A stretch of DNA of 64,000 nucleotides, taken from NCBI GenBank assembly GCA_965262175.1, contig CBDHES010000022.1:186001-250000 (forward strand), read 5' to 3'. Under the pieces are notes generated by a model. The model searched no databases and was not told where the DNA came from. It was given only the letters and a program-made list of their open reading frames with translations. This document shows positions 1 to 8,346 of this stretch, in pieces. A program made the position numbers and the translations under genes. The first letter of the stretch is position 1. Each line of letters starts with the position of its first letter. Origin of the DNA: CADEDH01 sp965262175 (GTDB taxonomy: Bacteria > Actinomycetota > Acidimicrobiia > Acidimicrobiales > SZUA-35).

Positions 1-71
1 CGGTGGGAGCGGTGGTCAGCCGGCCGCCCGTCCGGACCACCTGATCCGGCGACCGGTTCCGTCGGTGCCCA

Positions 72-1538
72 TCACCGGACCGGCCCGTGGCGGAGGAATC
101 GCCCGGCCCCGGCGGGGAGATGGCGGCCATCGCGAGCGGTGACCTGGCCGTTGACCACGACCAGGTCGATGCCCTCCGGCTCCTGCTTCGGCCGGTCGTA
201 GTCGGCGGTATCGACCACGGTGTCCGGATCGAACAGGACGAGGTCGGCGTAGCCACCCTCGACCACCCGTCCCCGGTCGGTCATGCCGAACCGGTCGCAC
301 GAGAGGCTGGTCATCCGCCGGACCGCCTCCTCCATCGACAGGATCCCCCGTTCCCGCACGTAGTGGGCCAGGACCCGGGGGAAGGTGCCGAACAGTCGGG
401 GGTGGGGTCGTCCGTTGAGATCCGGGATGCCGTCGCTGCCGACCATCATCAGCGGGTGGGCGTAGTTCGTCTCGATGTCGCCCTCGTCGATGATGAACTG
501 GATGCAGATCGTCCGGTCGCCGGCCGGAGCGGTGAGCACCTCCCGGATCACGTCGACGGCGTCGACGCCCTGCTCGGCCGCGATGTCGACCGCCATGCGC
601 CCCTCATAGGCCCGGAAGGCGGGGCACGAGGCGAAGCGGATGACCTCGGCCAGCTCCGGGTCGAGGCGGTCCAGGTTGAAGTACTGGGCCATCGGGCCAC
701 TGCCCGCGGTGTAGGGGTAGGCGTCGAGGGTGACGTCGGCGCCGTTGGCGTTGGCCTCGTCGACCCGAGCCAGCGACGCCGAGACCTTGCCCCAGTTCCG
801 CCGGCCGGCCGCCTTGTGGTGGGAGATCTGGACCGGGAGGCCGGCCCGGGTGCCGACCTCGATCGCCTCGTCGACCGCCCGGAGCAGGTGGTCTCCCTCG
901 TTGCGGATGTGGGTGGCGTACAGCCCTCCGGCCTCGGCGGCGGCCGACGCCAGCGTGACGATCTCATCGGTCTCGCTGTACCGCCCGGGCTCATAGACCA
1001 GTCCGGTCGAGAACCCGCACGCCCCATCGGCCATGCCGGCAGCCACCAGCGCCCGCATCCGGGCCAGCTCAGCCTCGGTCGGCGGGCGACGCTCGTTGCC
1101 CATCACCAACCGCCGGACGGTGTTGTGGCCGATGAGGGCGACGGCGTTGACGGCCACGCCGGCGTCGTCGACCGCAGCGGCGAACCCGGCCAGGTCACCC
1201 CAGGTCGGGACGACGCCGATCAGTCCGCTTGGGTCCTTGACCCCGACCTCGGCCGGAGCGGCGCTGAACCCGCAGTTGCCGATGACGACCGACGTGCACC
1301 CCTGGGCGATCTTGAACTCCATCCCCGGGTGACGGAGGAGGGCCCCGTCGTCGTGGGTGTGGACGTCGACGAACCCGGGGCTCAGCACCCGGCCTCCGGC
1401 GTCCACGTCGGCGGCGGCGGCGCCGACCGAGCCGACGGCGGTGATGCGATCACCGGTGACGGCCACATCGCCCTCGAAGGCGGGGCTCCCGGTCCCGTCG
1501 ACGATCCGGGCGTTGCGGATGGCGAGGTCAGCGGTCAT
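72..1538 (-). CDS. N-acyl-D-amino-acid deacylase (D-aminoacylase) family amidohydrolase
   Basis: A 488-residue metal-dependent amidohydrolase. The first metal-binding motif VDVHTHDD (His60, His62) follows the usual N-terminal beta segment, GNCGFSAAP near residue 89 carries the Cys typical of D-aminoacylases, QISHHKAAG lies mid-protein and a MVGSDGIPDLNG segment lies near residue 375. The family releases D-amino acids or related compounds from N-acyl or carbamoyl forms in the cytoplasm; the substrate cannot be read from sequence. An in-frame GTG lies one codon upstream, but I chose the ATG at 1538 because a TACGCT box ends 6 nt before it, as at other genes in this window. It is transcribed away from the GMC oxidoreductase operon. 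Family assignment is firm, substrate unknown. Confidence 0.85.
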   Translation of the reverse strand: MTADLAIRNARIVDGTGSPAFEGDVAVTGDRITAVGSVGAAAADVDAGGRVLSPGFVDVHTHDDGALLRHPGMEFKIAQGCTSVVIGNCGFSAAPAEVGVKDPSGLIGVVPTWGDLAGFAAAVDDAGVAVNAVALIGHNTVRRLVMGNERRPPTEAELARMRALVAAGMADGACGFSTGLVYEPGRYSETDEIVTLASAAAEAGGLYATHIRNEGDHLLRAVDEAIEVGTRAGLPVQISHHKAAGRRNWGKVSASLARVDEANANGADVTLDAYPYTAGSGPMAQYFNLDRLDPELAEVIRFASCPAFRAYEGRMAVDIAAEQGVDAVDVIREVLTAPAGDRTICIQFIIDEGDIETNYAHPLMMVGSDGIPDLNGRPHPRLFGTFPRVLAHYVRERGILSMEEAVRRMTSLSCDRFGMTDRGRVVEGGYADLVLFDPDTVVDTADYDRPKQEPEGIDLVVVNGQVTARDGRHLPAGAGRFLRHGPVR

Positions 1539-1544
1539 CACCGG

Positions 1545-1550
1545 AGCGTA
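1545..1550 (-). promoter_or_regulatory. -10 box of a leaderless promoter (amidohydrolase)
   Basis: TACGCT on the minus strand, followed by a 6-nt spacer and the ATG at 1538. This TANNNT-to-start spacing matches actinobacterial leaderless transcripts and recurs through the window. Confidence 0.6.
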
Positions 1551-1666
1551 CCGAGCGCCCGGTGAGCGATCGAGCCGAGCCCGGCCGGCGCGGCCGCGGC
1601 GTCGCGCCGTCGGGACGGGTGCGACCGAGGTGGCCCCGGCACGATGACCGGTGGTTGGATGGCCCG

Positions 1667-3277
1667 GTGTCCGATCGAGCGCTCTCCCCCCGATCCGAAC
1701 CCGCCGACCGTTCCGGTCGTCTCGACCCCCTCGCCGGCCGGGCCGACATCGTCGTCGTCGGGGCGGGGGCGGCCGGGGCGGTGGTCGCCGCTCGGGCCAG
1801 CGAGGACCCGAACCGGACCGTTCTCGTCATCGAGGCCGGCCCCGACTACCCCCACCCCGGCCAGCTGCCCGACGACCTGATCGACGGCCACGACAACTCG
1901 TTGGTCGATCACGACTGGGGCCTCCGGTACCTCCCGGTTGCGGGCCGGGAGGCCGAGCGGGCGGTCCACTTCCCTCGGGGCCGGGTGACCGGCGGGTCGA
2001 CGGCGGTCAACACCACGATCGCCCTCCGGGGCACCCCCGACGACTACGACCACTGGGCGTCGCTCGGCAACCCGGCCTGGGCGTGGGACGAGGTCCTCCC
2101 GGCGTTCCGCCGGCTGGAACGGGACCTCGACTTCGGAGACCAGCCCTATCACGGCGACGCCGGCCCGATCACCGTCCGCCGGTGGACCGAGGACGAGCTG
2201 GTCCCGACCCAGGCCGCGTTCCTGGCCGCCGCCGAGGCCCACGGCCACCCGCCCTGCGCCGACGTCAACGCCCCCGACGCCCGGGGCGCCGGCGTCATGG
2301 CGATGAACAAGCTGGGTCGGGTCCGCATCTCGACCGCCGTCGGCTACCTCGGACCGGCCCGCGTCCGCGACAACCTGGCGATCCGCTCCGACACCGCGGC
2401 GGTCCGGATCGTCGTCGAGGGCGGCCGGGCCACCGGCGTCGAGATCGAGGCGGCCGACGGAACCCGATCGGTGATCGGCGCCGGGCTCGTGGTGGTGGCC
2501 ACCGGTGCGGTCCACACGCCGGGCCTCCTGGTCAGGTCGGGGATCGGCGATCGGGCCGAGGTCGACGGGCTCGGGATCGACCCGGTGGCCGACGTGGCCG
2601 GCGTCGGCCGCGACCTGAGCGACCACCCGGCGCTGCTGGTCGCCATGACCCCCCGGTTCGCTGAGCACACCGACCGGGACCTGCCGCTCGTCCAGACGAT
2701 CTCCCGCTACACCACCGCCGGGAGCGACCGGGACCTCGACGTCAACATCGAGCTGATCACCCGGGTCCCCCGCCGGACCGGGCCGATGGCCATCGGCCTG
2801 GCCGCCAGCCTGGAATGGGTCGAGGGCCGGGGCCGGATCCGCCAGACGTCGGCCGACCACCGCTCGGCACCGGTCATCTCCGCCGGGTTCGGCACCAACC
2901 CGGTCGACGTCGAGCGGAACGTGGCGGCCCTGGTCGATGCGCTGGCGATCGCCGCCCGGCCACCGCTGGCCGACCTGGTCGACGAGATCATCTTTCCCGA
3001 CCCCGGACGGCGCTCGCCCGACGATCTCCGGGCGTTGGCGGCCCGCATGTCGGGCTCGGGCTACCACCCGTGCGGCACGGCCCGGATGGGCCCCGTCGAT
3101 GACCCCGGAGCCGTCGTCGACCAGTACGGCCGATGCCACGCCGTCGACGGTCTGGTGGTGGCCGACGCCTCGATCATGCCCACCGTCCCCCGGGCCAACA
3201 CCAACCTGACCTCGATCATGATCGGCGAGCGGATCGGCGAATGGCTCCGGACCGAACCGGCTCGATACGGTCTCTGA
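1667..3277 (+). CDS. GMC family FAD-dependent oxidoreductase (choline dehydrogenase-like)
   Basis: A 536-residue glucose-methanol-choline oxidoreductase. The FAD dinucleotide fold GAGAAG sits at residues 32-37, followed by an EAG segment. A second GMC signature appears as GGSTAVNT, and the C-terminal active-site motif GSGYHPCGTARM supplies His467, with Asn511/Asn513 in PRANTNLT as the second catalytic position. The enzyme should oxidise an alcohol to an aldehyde or ketone. I prefer the GTG at 1667 over the in-frame GTG at 1562: the extra 35 residues are unlike the family, and a TTGGAT box ends 6 nt before 1667. An SDR follows after 28 nt and an LLM enzyme after that, suggesting a short oxidative operon. 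Confidence 0.88.
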   Translation: MSDRALSPRSEPADRSGRLDPLAGRADIVVVGAGAAGAVVAARASEDPNRTVLVIEAGPDYPHPGQLPDDLIDGHDNSLVDHDWGLRYLPVAGREAERAVHFPRGRVTGGSTAVNTTIALRGTPDDYDHWASLGNPAWAWDEVLPAFRRLERDLDFGDQPYHGDAGPITVRRWTEDELVPTQAAFLAAAEAHGHPPCADVNAPDARGAGVMAMNKLGRVRISTAVGYLGPARVRDNLAIRSDTAAVRIVVEGGRATGVEIEAADGTRSVIGAGLVVVATGAVHTPGLLVRSGIGDRAEVDGLGIDPVADVAGVGRDLSDHPALLVAMTPRFAEHTDRDLPLVQTISRYTTAGSDRDLDVNIELITRVPRRTGPMAIGLAASLEWVEGRGRIRQTSADHRSAPVISAGFGTNPVDVERNVAALVDALAIAARPPLADLVDEIIFPDPGRRSPDDLRALAARMSGSGYHPCGTARMGPVDDPGAVVDQYGRCHAVDGLVVADASIMPTVPRANTNLTSIMIGERIGEWLRTEPARYGL

Positions 3278-3305
3278 TCCGAGACCCGAGCCGAAGGGGG
3301 CCCAC

Positions 3306-4088
3306 ATGACCCGATTGACCCAGCTGAGCCGATCGGTGGCCGGCAAGGTGGTCCTGGTGACGGGGGCGGCCTCCGGCATGGGCCGGGCGACCGCCCACCT
3401 GTTCGCCGATGAGGGAGCCCACGTCGCGGTGACCGACCTCGGCGGCGACCGGGTCCAGGCCGTGGCCGACGAGATCACCGGGGCTGGCCTGTCGGGGGCG
3501 GGCTGGGTCATGGACGTCGCCGACGGGGACCGGGTCGAGACGGTGGTGGGCGAGATCGTCGACCGGTTCGGTGCCCTCGACATCGTGGTGAACAACGCCG
3601 GCATCTCCCGGTTCTCCCCGATCGACGCCGAGGACTACGAGGACCACTGGGCGATCAGCCTCGAGGTCCTGCTGACGGCCCAGACCCGGGTGATCCGAGC
3701 CGCCCTCCCCCACCTCCGGGCGGCGGCCGACGGCGGCCGGATCGTGAACATCGCCTCCACCGAGGGGTGGGGGGCGACTCGGTTCGGCAGCCCCTACACC
3801 GCAGCGAAGCACGGGGTGATCGGGCTCACGAAGTCGTTGGCGGTGGAGCTGGGCCGGGAGAACATCACGGTGAACTGCATCTGCCCGGGCCCGATCCTGA
3901 CCGGCATGACGGCCGAGATCCCCGACGACCAGAAGGCGGTCTTCGCTCGGCGGCGCACGGCGATCGGCCGGTACGGGGTGCCCGAGGAGGTGGCCCACGG
4001 GACGCTCAACTTCTGCCTCCCGGCGTCCCGCTACATGACCGGGGCGGTGCTGCCCGTCGACGGCGGCCTCCTGATCAAGAACGCCTGA
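3306..4088 (+). CDS. SDR family NAD(P)-dependent oxidoreductase
   Basis: A 260-residue classical short-chain dehydrogenase/reductase. The cofactor motif TGAASGMG is at residues 19-26, Asp70 is in the adenine-binding position, NNAG is at 96-99, and the catalytic Ser151, Tyr164 and Lys168 are all present (YTAAK). The C-terminal segment ends with VDGGLLI as in most members. It likely interconverts a hydroxyl and a keto group. It lies 28 nt after the GMC gene and 13 nt before an LLM oxidoreductase, so all three are probably co-transcribed. A purine-rich stretch precedes the ATG. The substrate is not inferable. Confidence 0.88.
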   Translation: MTRLTQLSRSVAGKVVLVTGAASGMGRATAHLFADEGAHVAVTDLGGDRVQAVADEITGAGLSGAGWVMDVADGDRVETVVGEIVDRFGALDIVVNNAGISRFSPIDAEDYEDHWAISLEVLLTAQTRVIRAALPHLRAAADGGRIVNIASTEGWGATRFGSPYTAAKHGVIGLTKSLAVELGRENITVNCICPGPILTGMTAEIPDDQKAVFARRRTAIGRYGVPEEVAHGTLNFCLPASRYMTGAVLPVDGGLLIKNA

Positions 4089-4101
4089 GGAGACGGAGAT
4101 C

Positions 4102-4929
4102 GTGAAGCTCGGATTCGTCCTCCCCAACAACTGGGGCCTCCCCGATCCCGTCGTGCTCGGTGACCTGGCGGTCGAGGCCGAGGAGCGGGGCCTCGACTCG
4201 GTGTGGGTGAACCACCACGTCCTCAACGTCGGCTACATCGAACAGCGGCTCGACACCCGCCCCTACCACGACGCCCTCACCGTGTTGACCTGGGCCGCGG
4301 CCCGGACCGAGCGGGTCGAGCTCGGCACGTCGGTCCTGGTCCTCCCCTATCTCCACCCGATGGTTCTGGCCAAGGGTCTGGCCACCCTCGACCGGTTGAG
4401 CGGGGGTCGGGTCATCGCCGGCGTCGGCGTCGGATCGCTGCCCGAGGAGAACGCCGAGCTCGGGGTGGGCTATGACGACCGGGGGGCCATCGGCGACGAA
4501 TGGATCGACGTCATGCGGGCGCTGTGGACCTCACCCGAGGCCGAGCACGCCGGTACCCGCTTCACCTTCTCCGGCCTCAAGACCGGCCCGCAGCCGATCC
4601 AGCAGCCGCTCCCGGTGTGGGTCGGCGGGAGCGGCGGTCCAGCTCGGCGGCGGGCGGCCCGGGTCGGCCAGGGTTGGCATCCGATGTGCTCGGTCGGTGG
4701 CCTCGCCCGCCGCATGCCGCTCCTCGTCGAGGCCCTGGAGGCCGCCGGCCGGGACCGGGCGTCGATCGTGGTCGCGCCCCGCATCTCGGTCGACCAGGTT
4801 CCCGACCGGGCTGCGATCGAGGCGTGGCGGGACGCCGGGGCCGACCACCTGGTCGTCGGGACGAGCGGTGACGATCTCGACCAGATCCGGGCCGGCCTGG
4901 CCCACCTGGCGTCGCTGGCCGGCGACTGA
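4102..4929 (+). CDS. LLM class F420-dependent oxidoreductase
   Basis: A 275-residue luciferase-like monooxygenase-fold protein. It opens MKLGFVLPNNWG and contains RVELGTSVLVLPYLHP, LDRLSGGRVIAGVGVG and QPLPVWVGG, which are hallmarks of the TIGR03619-type group that usually uses coenzyme F420. Length fits the family. The GTG start at 4102 is preceded by GGAGACGGAG, a usable ribosome binding site. It is the third gene of the GMC-SDR-LLM set. The F420 preference is a family inference; flavin use cannot be excluded. Confidence 0.85.
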   Translation: MKLGFVLPNNWGLPDPVVLGDLAVEAEERGLDSVWVNHHVLNVGYIEQRLDTRPYHDALTVLTWAAARTERVELGTSVLVLPYLHPMVLAKGLATLDRLSGGRVIAGVGVGSLPEENAELGVGYDDRGAIGDEWIDVMRALWTSPEAEHAGTRFTFSGLKTGPQPIQQPLPVWVGGSGGPARRRAARVGQGWHPMCSVGGLARRMPLLVEALEAAGRDRASIVVAPRISVDQVPDRAAIEAWRDAGADHLVVGTSGDDLDQIRAGLAHLASLAGD

Positions 4930-4935
4930 GGGCCG

Positions 4936-4974
4936 ACCCCTGGGGGCGCCGAGCTCCGCCCGGTGGCTCAGGGG
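4936..4974. terminator. Putative bidirectional hairpin between convergent genes
   Basis: CCCCTG pairs with CAGGGG, with an inner GGGCG/CGCCC stem. It fills the gap between the LLM gene and the convergent DUF1501 gene, and its right arm overlaps the DUF1501 stop codon. There is no T tract, as is common in high-GC actinobacteria. Confidence 0.4.
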
Positions 4975-6971
4975 AGCGTGTCGGTCCGGGCGATGAACTC
5001 GGTGCTCTCGGAGAATCCGAGCATGATCGACCCCCTGGACACGCCCTGCGCCAGTTGCCCCAGCCAGTAGGCCCGCCCGGCGGCGTCGGCGCTGCGGCCG
5101 AGCACGTTGGCGTAGACCAGGTCGATGAACCCCTCGTCGGAGAGGGAGCCGTACCGGAGCTGGAACTCGTCGGAGGCGGCGAAGGCGTCGCTGACCGCCT
5201 GGTGGGCCAGCCCGCTGCCGATCCAGTGGCGGAGCCCGGCGGTGTCGGCCGCCCGCTCGAAGTAGGCGAGGTACAGCCGAGCCACGGGTCCAGCCCGATC
5301 GACCCGGTCGACGTCGGCCGCCGCCGCAGCGACGAACTCGGCGCTCTCGGAGAACCCGACGACCACCGCTCCCCTGCTCTGTCCCCCGCCGAGCTGACCG
5401 ACCCAGTGGGCCAGCCCGCCGCTGTCGGCCGATCGACCGAGCACGTTCTGGTAGAGGAGCCCGACGAAGTCGTGGTCGGAGAGGGCTCCGTAGGCGGCGA
5501 CGAACTCGGCGGAGCTGGCGAGGGCATCGGCGATGGCGGTGAGGGTCATGCCGGACCGGCGGGCCTCGACCCAGTGCTCGAGGCCCGACGAGTCGGGCAG
5601 CCGACCGAAGCACGCCTTGTAGAGGCGGACGACCTGACCCCGGAACCGGAACGTCGAGCCGGACACCGTCGGGTCGAGGCCGCCGGTGGTCCGGGATGGG
5701 GCCGGGGCCGCCAGGAACCCGAGGTTCTCGTAGGCCCCGCCCAGGATCTCCCCCGAATCGGCCCGGAGCCAGGTGTCCAGCACGGTGGCGTACACGCTCC
5801 GGAAGTCGACCGTCGGCACCAGGTTTCCCTGGCGGTCGAGCTGGGTGAGCGACGGTAGCTGGCCGTAGAACCCGCCGCGGACCTGGGGGCCGATCGCCAG
5901 CAGGGTGCCGGCCGCCCCGTGGTCGGTCCCGTTCGAGCGGTTGGCCTTGACCCGACGGCCGAACTCCGACGCCGTGAGCACGAGCGTCCGGGCGGCGAAG
6001 TCGGGGTTGAGGCGGACGAAGAACGTGGCCAGGGCGGCGTCGAGCTCGGCCATGCGGGCGTCGTGCATCGGCGGTTGGTCCGCGTGGGAATCGAAGTCGC
6101 CGTAGATGACGTGGAGGACCCGGATCCCGACGTTGGCGTTGATCAATCGGGCGCACAGATCGAGCTGGCGAGCCAGTTCGGCCTCCGGCCCCTCCTGGGC
6201 GTAGATCGGCTCGAGGGTCGTCGCCAGGTCGACGGCCTGGCGACCGGTGGCCGACAGGGCGTCGGCCAGCTCGCCCCGCCCGGTCGGGACGTTGGAGAAC
6301 GAGGCGAGGGCATCGAACTGCCGGCGGTAGGTGTCCTCGGCGTTGATCTCGAAGATGCCGTTGCCCTCGGGGGGAAGGCCCGACGCCCGCCGGGTCCGGC
6401 CCTGGACCACCAGCGGCACCGACCAGCCGATGGCCACCCCGTGGAACGGGTCGTCGCCGCCCGGCAACCCGTCGAGGTAGCGGCCGAGCCACCCGCTGTG
6501 GGGGCTGGCGCCATCGGGTCCGCCCGACATCCAACGGGCCATCGACGAGAAGTGGCTGAGGTCGGTCCCGGGAGCGCCGACCCCGTCGATCACCGCCACC
6601 TGCCCCTGACGCCACAGGCTCTCGACGTAGCCGAGGTTGGGGTGGAGGCCCCGGTCGGGTGCGATGTGGCGGCTCGCACCGGGGGCGATGGCGAGCGAAC
6701 CCCGGCGGTCGTAGTAGGTGCCGTTGGTGATGGGGACGACGGTGTTGAGCCCGTCGTTCCCGCCGCCCATCGTGACCAGGACGAGGACCCCGTCACCGGG
6801 GCCGATGGGGACCGCCGCCTCGGCGGCGTCGGCCAGCCAGGTCGGGACCATGGCGACCCCGGTGGCCGCCGTCATCGCCTGAAGGAAGCGGCGGCGGGAC
6901 AGGCTGCGGGGGTCGGTCGGCAGCGGGGCCGAGAGGGCGGCGAGGACGTCGCCGGTCGTGGGATCGGTCAT
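4968..6971 (-). CDS. Tat-exported DUF1501 protein with C-terminal DUF4214 repeats
   Basis: A 667-residue secreted protein. A twin-arginine signal (SRRRFLQ at 25-31, then a hydrophobic stretch and an Ala-rich cleavage region near 50) precedes a DUF1501 domain of the alkaline-phosphatase/sulfatase-like superfamily, including VLVTMGGGNDGLNTVVP and TDHGAAGT. From about residue 440 to the end lie four short repeats with the pattern LY..vLGR.aD..Gl.hWv, the DUF4214 signature, each followed by a SAEF-type motif. DUF1501 is usually encoded beside DUF1800, as here: the DUF1800 stop is only 7 nt upstream. The biochemical role of DUF1501 is unknown; DUF4214 is thought to occur on surface proteins. Confidence 0.85.
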   Translation of the reverse strand: MTDPTTGDVLAALSAPLPTDPRSLSRRRFLQAMTAATGVAMVPTWLADAAEAAVPIGPGDGVLVLVTMGGGNDGLNTVVPITNGTYYDRRGSLAIAPGASRHIAPDRGLHPNLGYVESLWRQGQVAVIDGVGAPGTDLSHFSSMARWMSGGPDGASPHSGWLGRYLDGLPGGDDPFHGVAIGWSVPLVVQGRTRRASGLPPEGNGIFEINAEDTYRRQFDALASFSNVPTGRGELADALSATGRQAVDLATTLEPIYAQEGPEAELARQLDLCARLINANVGIRVLHVIYGDFDSHADQPPMHDARMAELDAALATFFVRLNPDFAARTLVLTASEFGRRVKANRSNGTDHGAAGTLLAIGPQVRGGFYGQLPSLTQLDRQGNLVPTVDFRSVYATVLDTWLRADSGEILGGAYENLGFLAAPAPSRTTGGLDPTVSGSTFRFRGQVVRLYKACFGRLPDSSGLEHWVEARRSGMTLTAIADALASSAEFVAAYGALSDHDFVGLLYQNVLGRSADSGGLAHWVGQLGGGQSRGAVVVGFSESAEFVAAAAADVDRVDRAGPVARLYLAYFERAADTAGLRHWIGSGLAHQAVSDAFAASDEFQLRYGSLSDEGFIDLVYANVLGRSADAAGRAYWLGQLAQGVSRGSIMLGFSESTEFIARTDTLP

Positions 6972-6978
6972 GGGAGCC

Positions 6979-8211
6979 TCAGGCCAGTTGGAACTCGGGT
7001 GACAGCAGGGGCAGCATCAGGAGCCCGGCGCGCTCGGCCCAGTTGGTGTGGTTGCGCTCGGTCACGACGTAGGCGACGAGGGCGTCCCGGGTGGCGGCGG
7101 TGACGTCGACGAGCCCGACGTGAGCCAGGGCGGCGTCGACCGCTGCCTCGGGCGACTTGGAGGACGAGTCGGCGAGGTCGTCCCGCTCGAACATCCGCCA
7201 TCGGAGATGACCAGCGAACTTCGACTTGGCCCACAGCGCAGATGAGTTGATCCAGTAGTGGTTCTGTCGCCAGCCCGACACGTTGGGCGGGTAGAACGGC
7301 TGCTGCCCCATCGATCGAAGGGTCCACTCGGGGTGGGCGACGTCGCAGCCGAATCCGGTCATCCGCATGCCGGCCACGACGTACTCGATCGGGCTCCGGA
7401 CCAACCCCGTCCGAGCTCGGTCGGACCGGAACGCCGGATGGAGCAGGATGGCCCGGATCAGCGGCTTGATCTCCATCCCCGAGCTCTGGAAGGCACCGGC
7501 GATCGCGTCGACGACCTCGGCCTCGGGGTTGGGGTAGGCCAGGAACGACCAGAGCTTGGTGGCGATGAATCGGGCAACGGTGGCCGACTTGGGGCCGTTG
7601 ATGATGTGGTCGATGATCATCGGCCCGTCCCAGTTCCGGGTGTCGCCGAAGAAGGACTTGGTGCCCCAGTCATGAGCCTCGGGGACGAAGGTGTAGGCCC
7701 CGGCATCGTTGATCGTGTGGCCGGTCCAAGCCCGGGCCGACTCGGTAACGTCGTCCTCGGTGTAGTTGCCGACCCCGAGGGTGAACAGCTCCATCAGCTC
7801 CCGGGCGAAGTTCTCGTTGGGGCTGCCGGCGACGTTGCGGTCGTTGTCGAGGTAGGCCAGCATCGCCGGCTGGACCGATGCCCGCTGGACCAGGTCCTCG
7901 AAGTTGCCGAGACCGTGGGTCCGGAAGAGCTGGTTCTGGTCGAACAACCACTGCCGCTCGAACACCTTGTCGAGCGAGGTGCACAGATGGCCGTGCCAGA
8001 ACAGGACCATCTTCTCGACCAGCGGGGCGTGGGTCGTTCGACACCGCTCGAGCCAGAACCACGTCATGTCGACGTAGTTCTGCCAGAAGCCCCGTCCCTC
8101 GTCGAGGTTGGGGACCCCGATCGAGGGGTCGGTGGCGCCGGAGGTGTCGAGCACGTGCTCGACCAGGTCGGGCCAGTCGAGGGCGGTGAGGGCATCGATG
8201 TCGGCGGGCAT
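6979..8211 (-). CDS. DUF1800 family protein (start uncertain)
   Basis: At least 410 residues, with the DUF1800 core motif PNENFARELMELFTLGVGNYTEDDV and LVRSPIEYVVAGMR. It is translated just before the DUF1501 protein (7-nt gap), the common partner arrangement. The first ATG is at 8211, but in-frame codons upstream of it encode LLLSRTGFGG, which matches the conserved family N terminus. This stretch runs back to an in-frame TAG near 8271 without any ATG, GTG or TTG. Translation therefore may begin at an unusual codon (CTG or ATC), or the first conserved segment is lost. No signal peptide is visible in the annotated form. Function is unknown. Confidence 0.8.
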   Translation of the reverse strand: MPADIDALTALDWPDLVEHVLDTSGATDPSIGVPNLDEGRGFWQNYVDMTWFWLERCRTTHAPLVEKMVLFWHGHLCTSLDKVFERQWLFDQNQLFRTHGLGNFEDLVQRASVQPAMLAYLDNDRNVAGSPNENFARELMELFTLGVGNYTEDDVTESARAWTGHTINDAGAYTFVPEAHDWGTKSFFGDTRNWDGPMIIDHIINGPKSATVARFIATKLWSFLAYPNPEAEVVDAIAGAFQSSGMEIKPLIRAILLHPAFRSDRARTGLVRSPIEYVVAGMRMTGFGCDVAHPEWTLRSMGQQPFYPPNVSGWRQNHYWINSSALWAKSKFAGHLRWRMFERDDLADSSSKSPEAAVDAALAHVGLVDVTAATRDALVAYVVTERNHTNWAERAGLLMLPLLSPEFQLA

Positions 8212-8313
8212 GCCACCGAAACCGGTGCGGCTCAGGAGGAGGGCGACATCAGGACGTGGCGTGGCGATGGAGTTCTATCGGCGCCATGATCCAAAACTTG
8301 ATCACCCGGGGGG

Positions 8314-8345
8314 CCGTCGGGCTCACCTTCTCGTGGGCCCGACGG
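8314..8345 (-). terminator. Hairpin downstream of the thioesterase gene
   Basis: A perfect 9-bp stem, CCGTCGGGC (8314-8322) with GCCCGACGG (8337-8345) and a 14-nt loop. It lies immediately after the thioesterase stop codon on the minus strand. No T run follows. Confidence 0.55.
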
Positions 8346-8346
8346 C

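Noticed and set aside
1..71. Possible end of another gene at the left edge
   Set aside because: The 71 bases before the amidohydrolase stop show no motif, hairpin or codon pattern I can support, and are too short to judge.
87..1565. Long open reading frames opposite real genes (also the opposite strands of 1.5-3.6, 5-6.6, 9.2-10.3, 19.2-21.5, 33-34.6 and 41.9-45.2 kb)
   Set aside because: At this GC content the antisense frames stay open because stop codons are rare. Their products are rich in Arg, Gly, Pro, Asp and His, lack any family motif, and lie fully inside well-supported genes.
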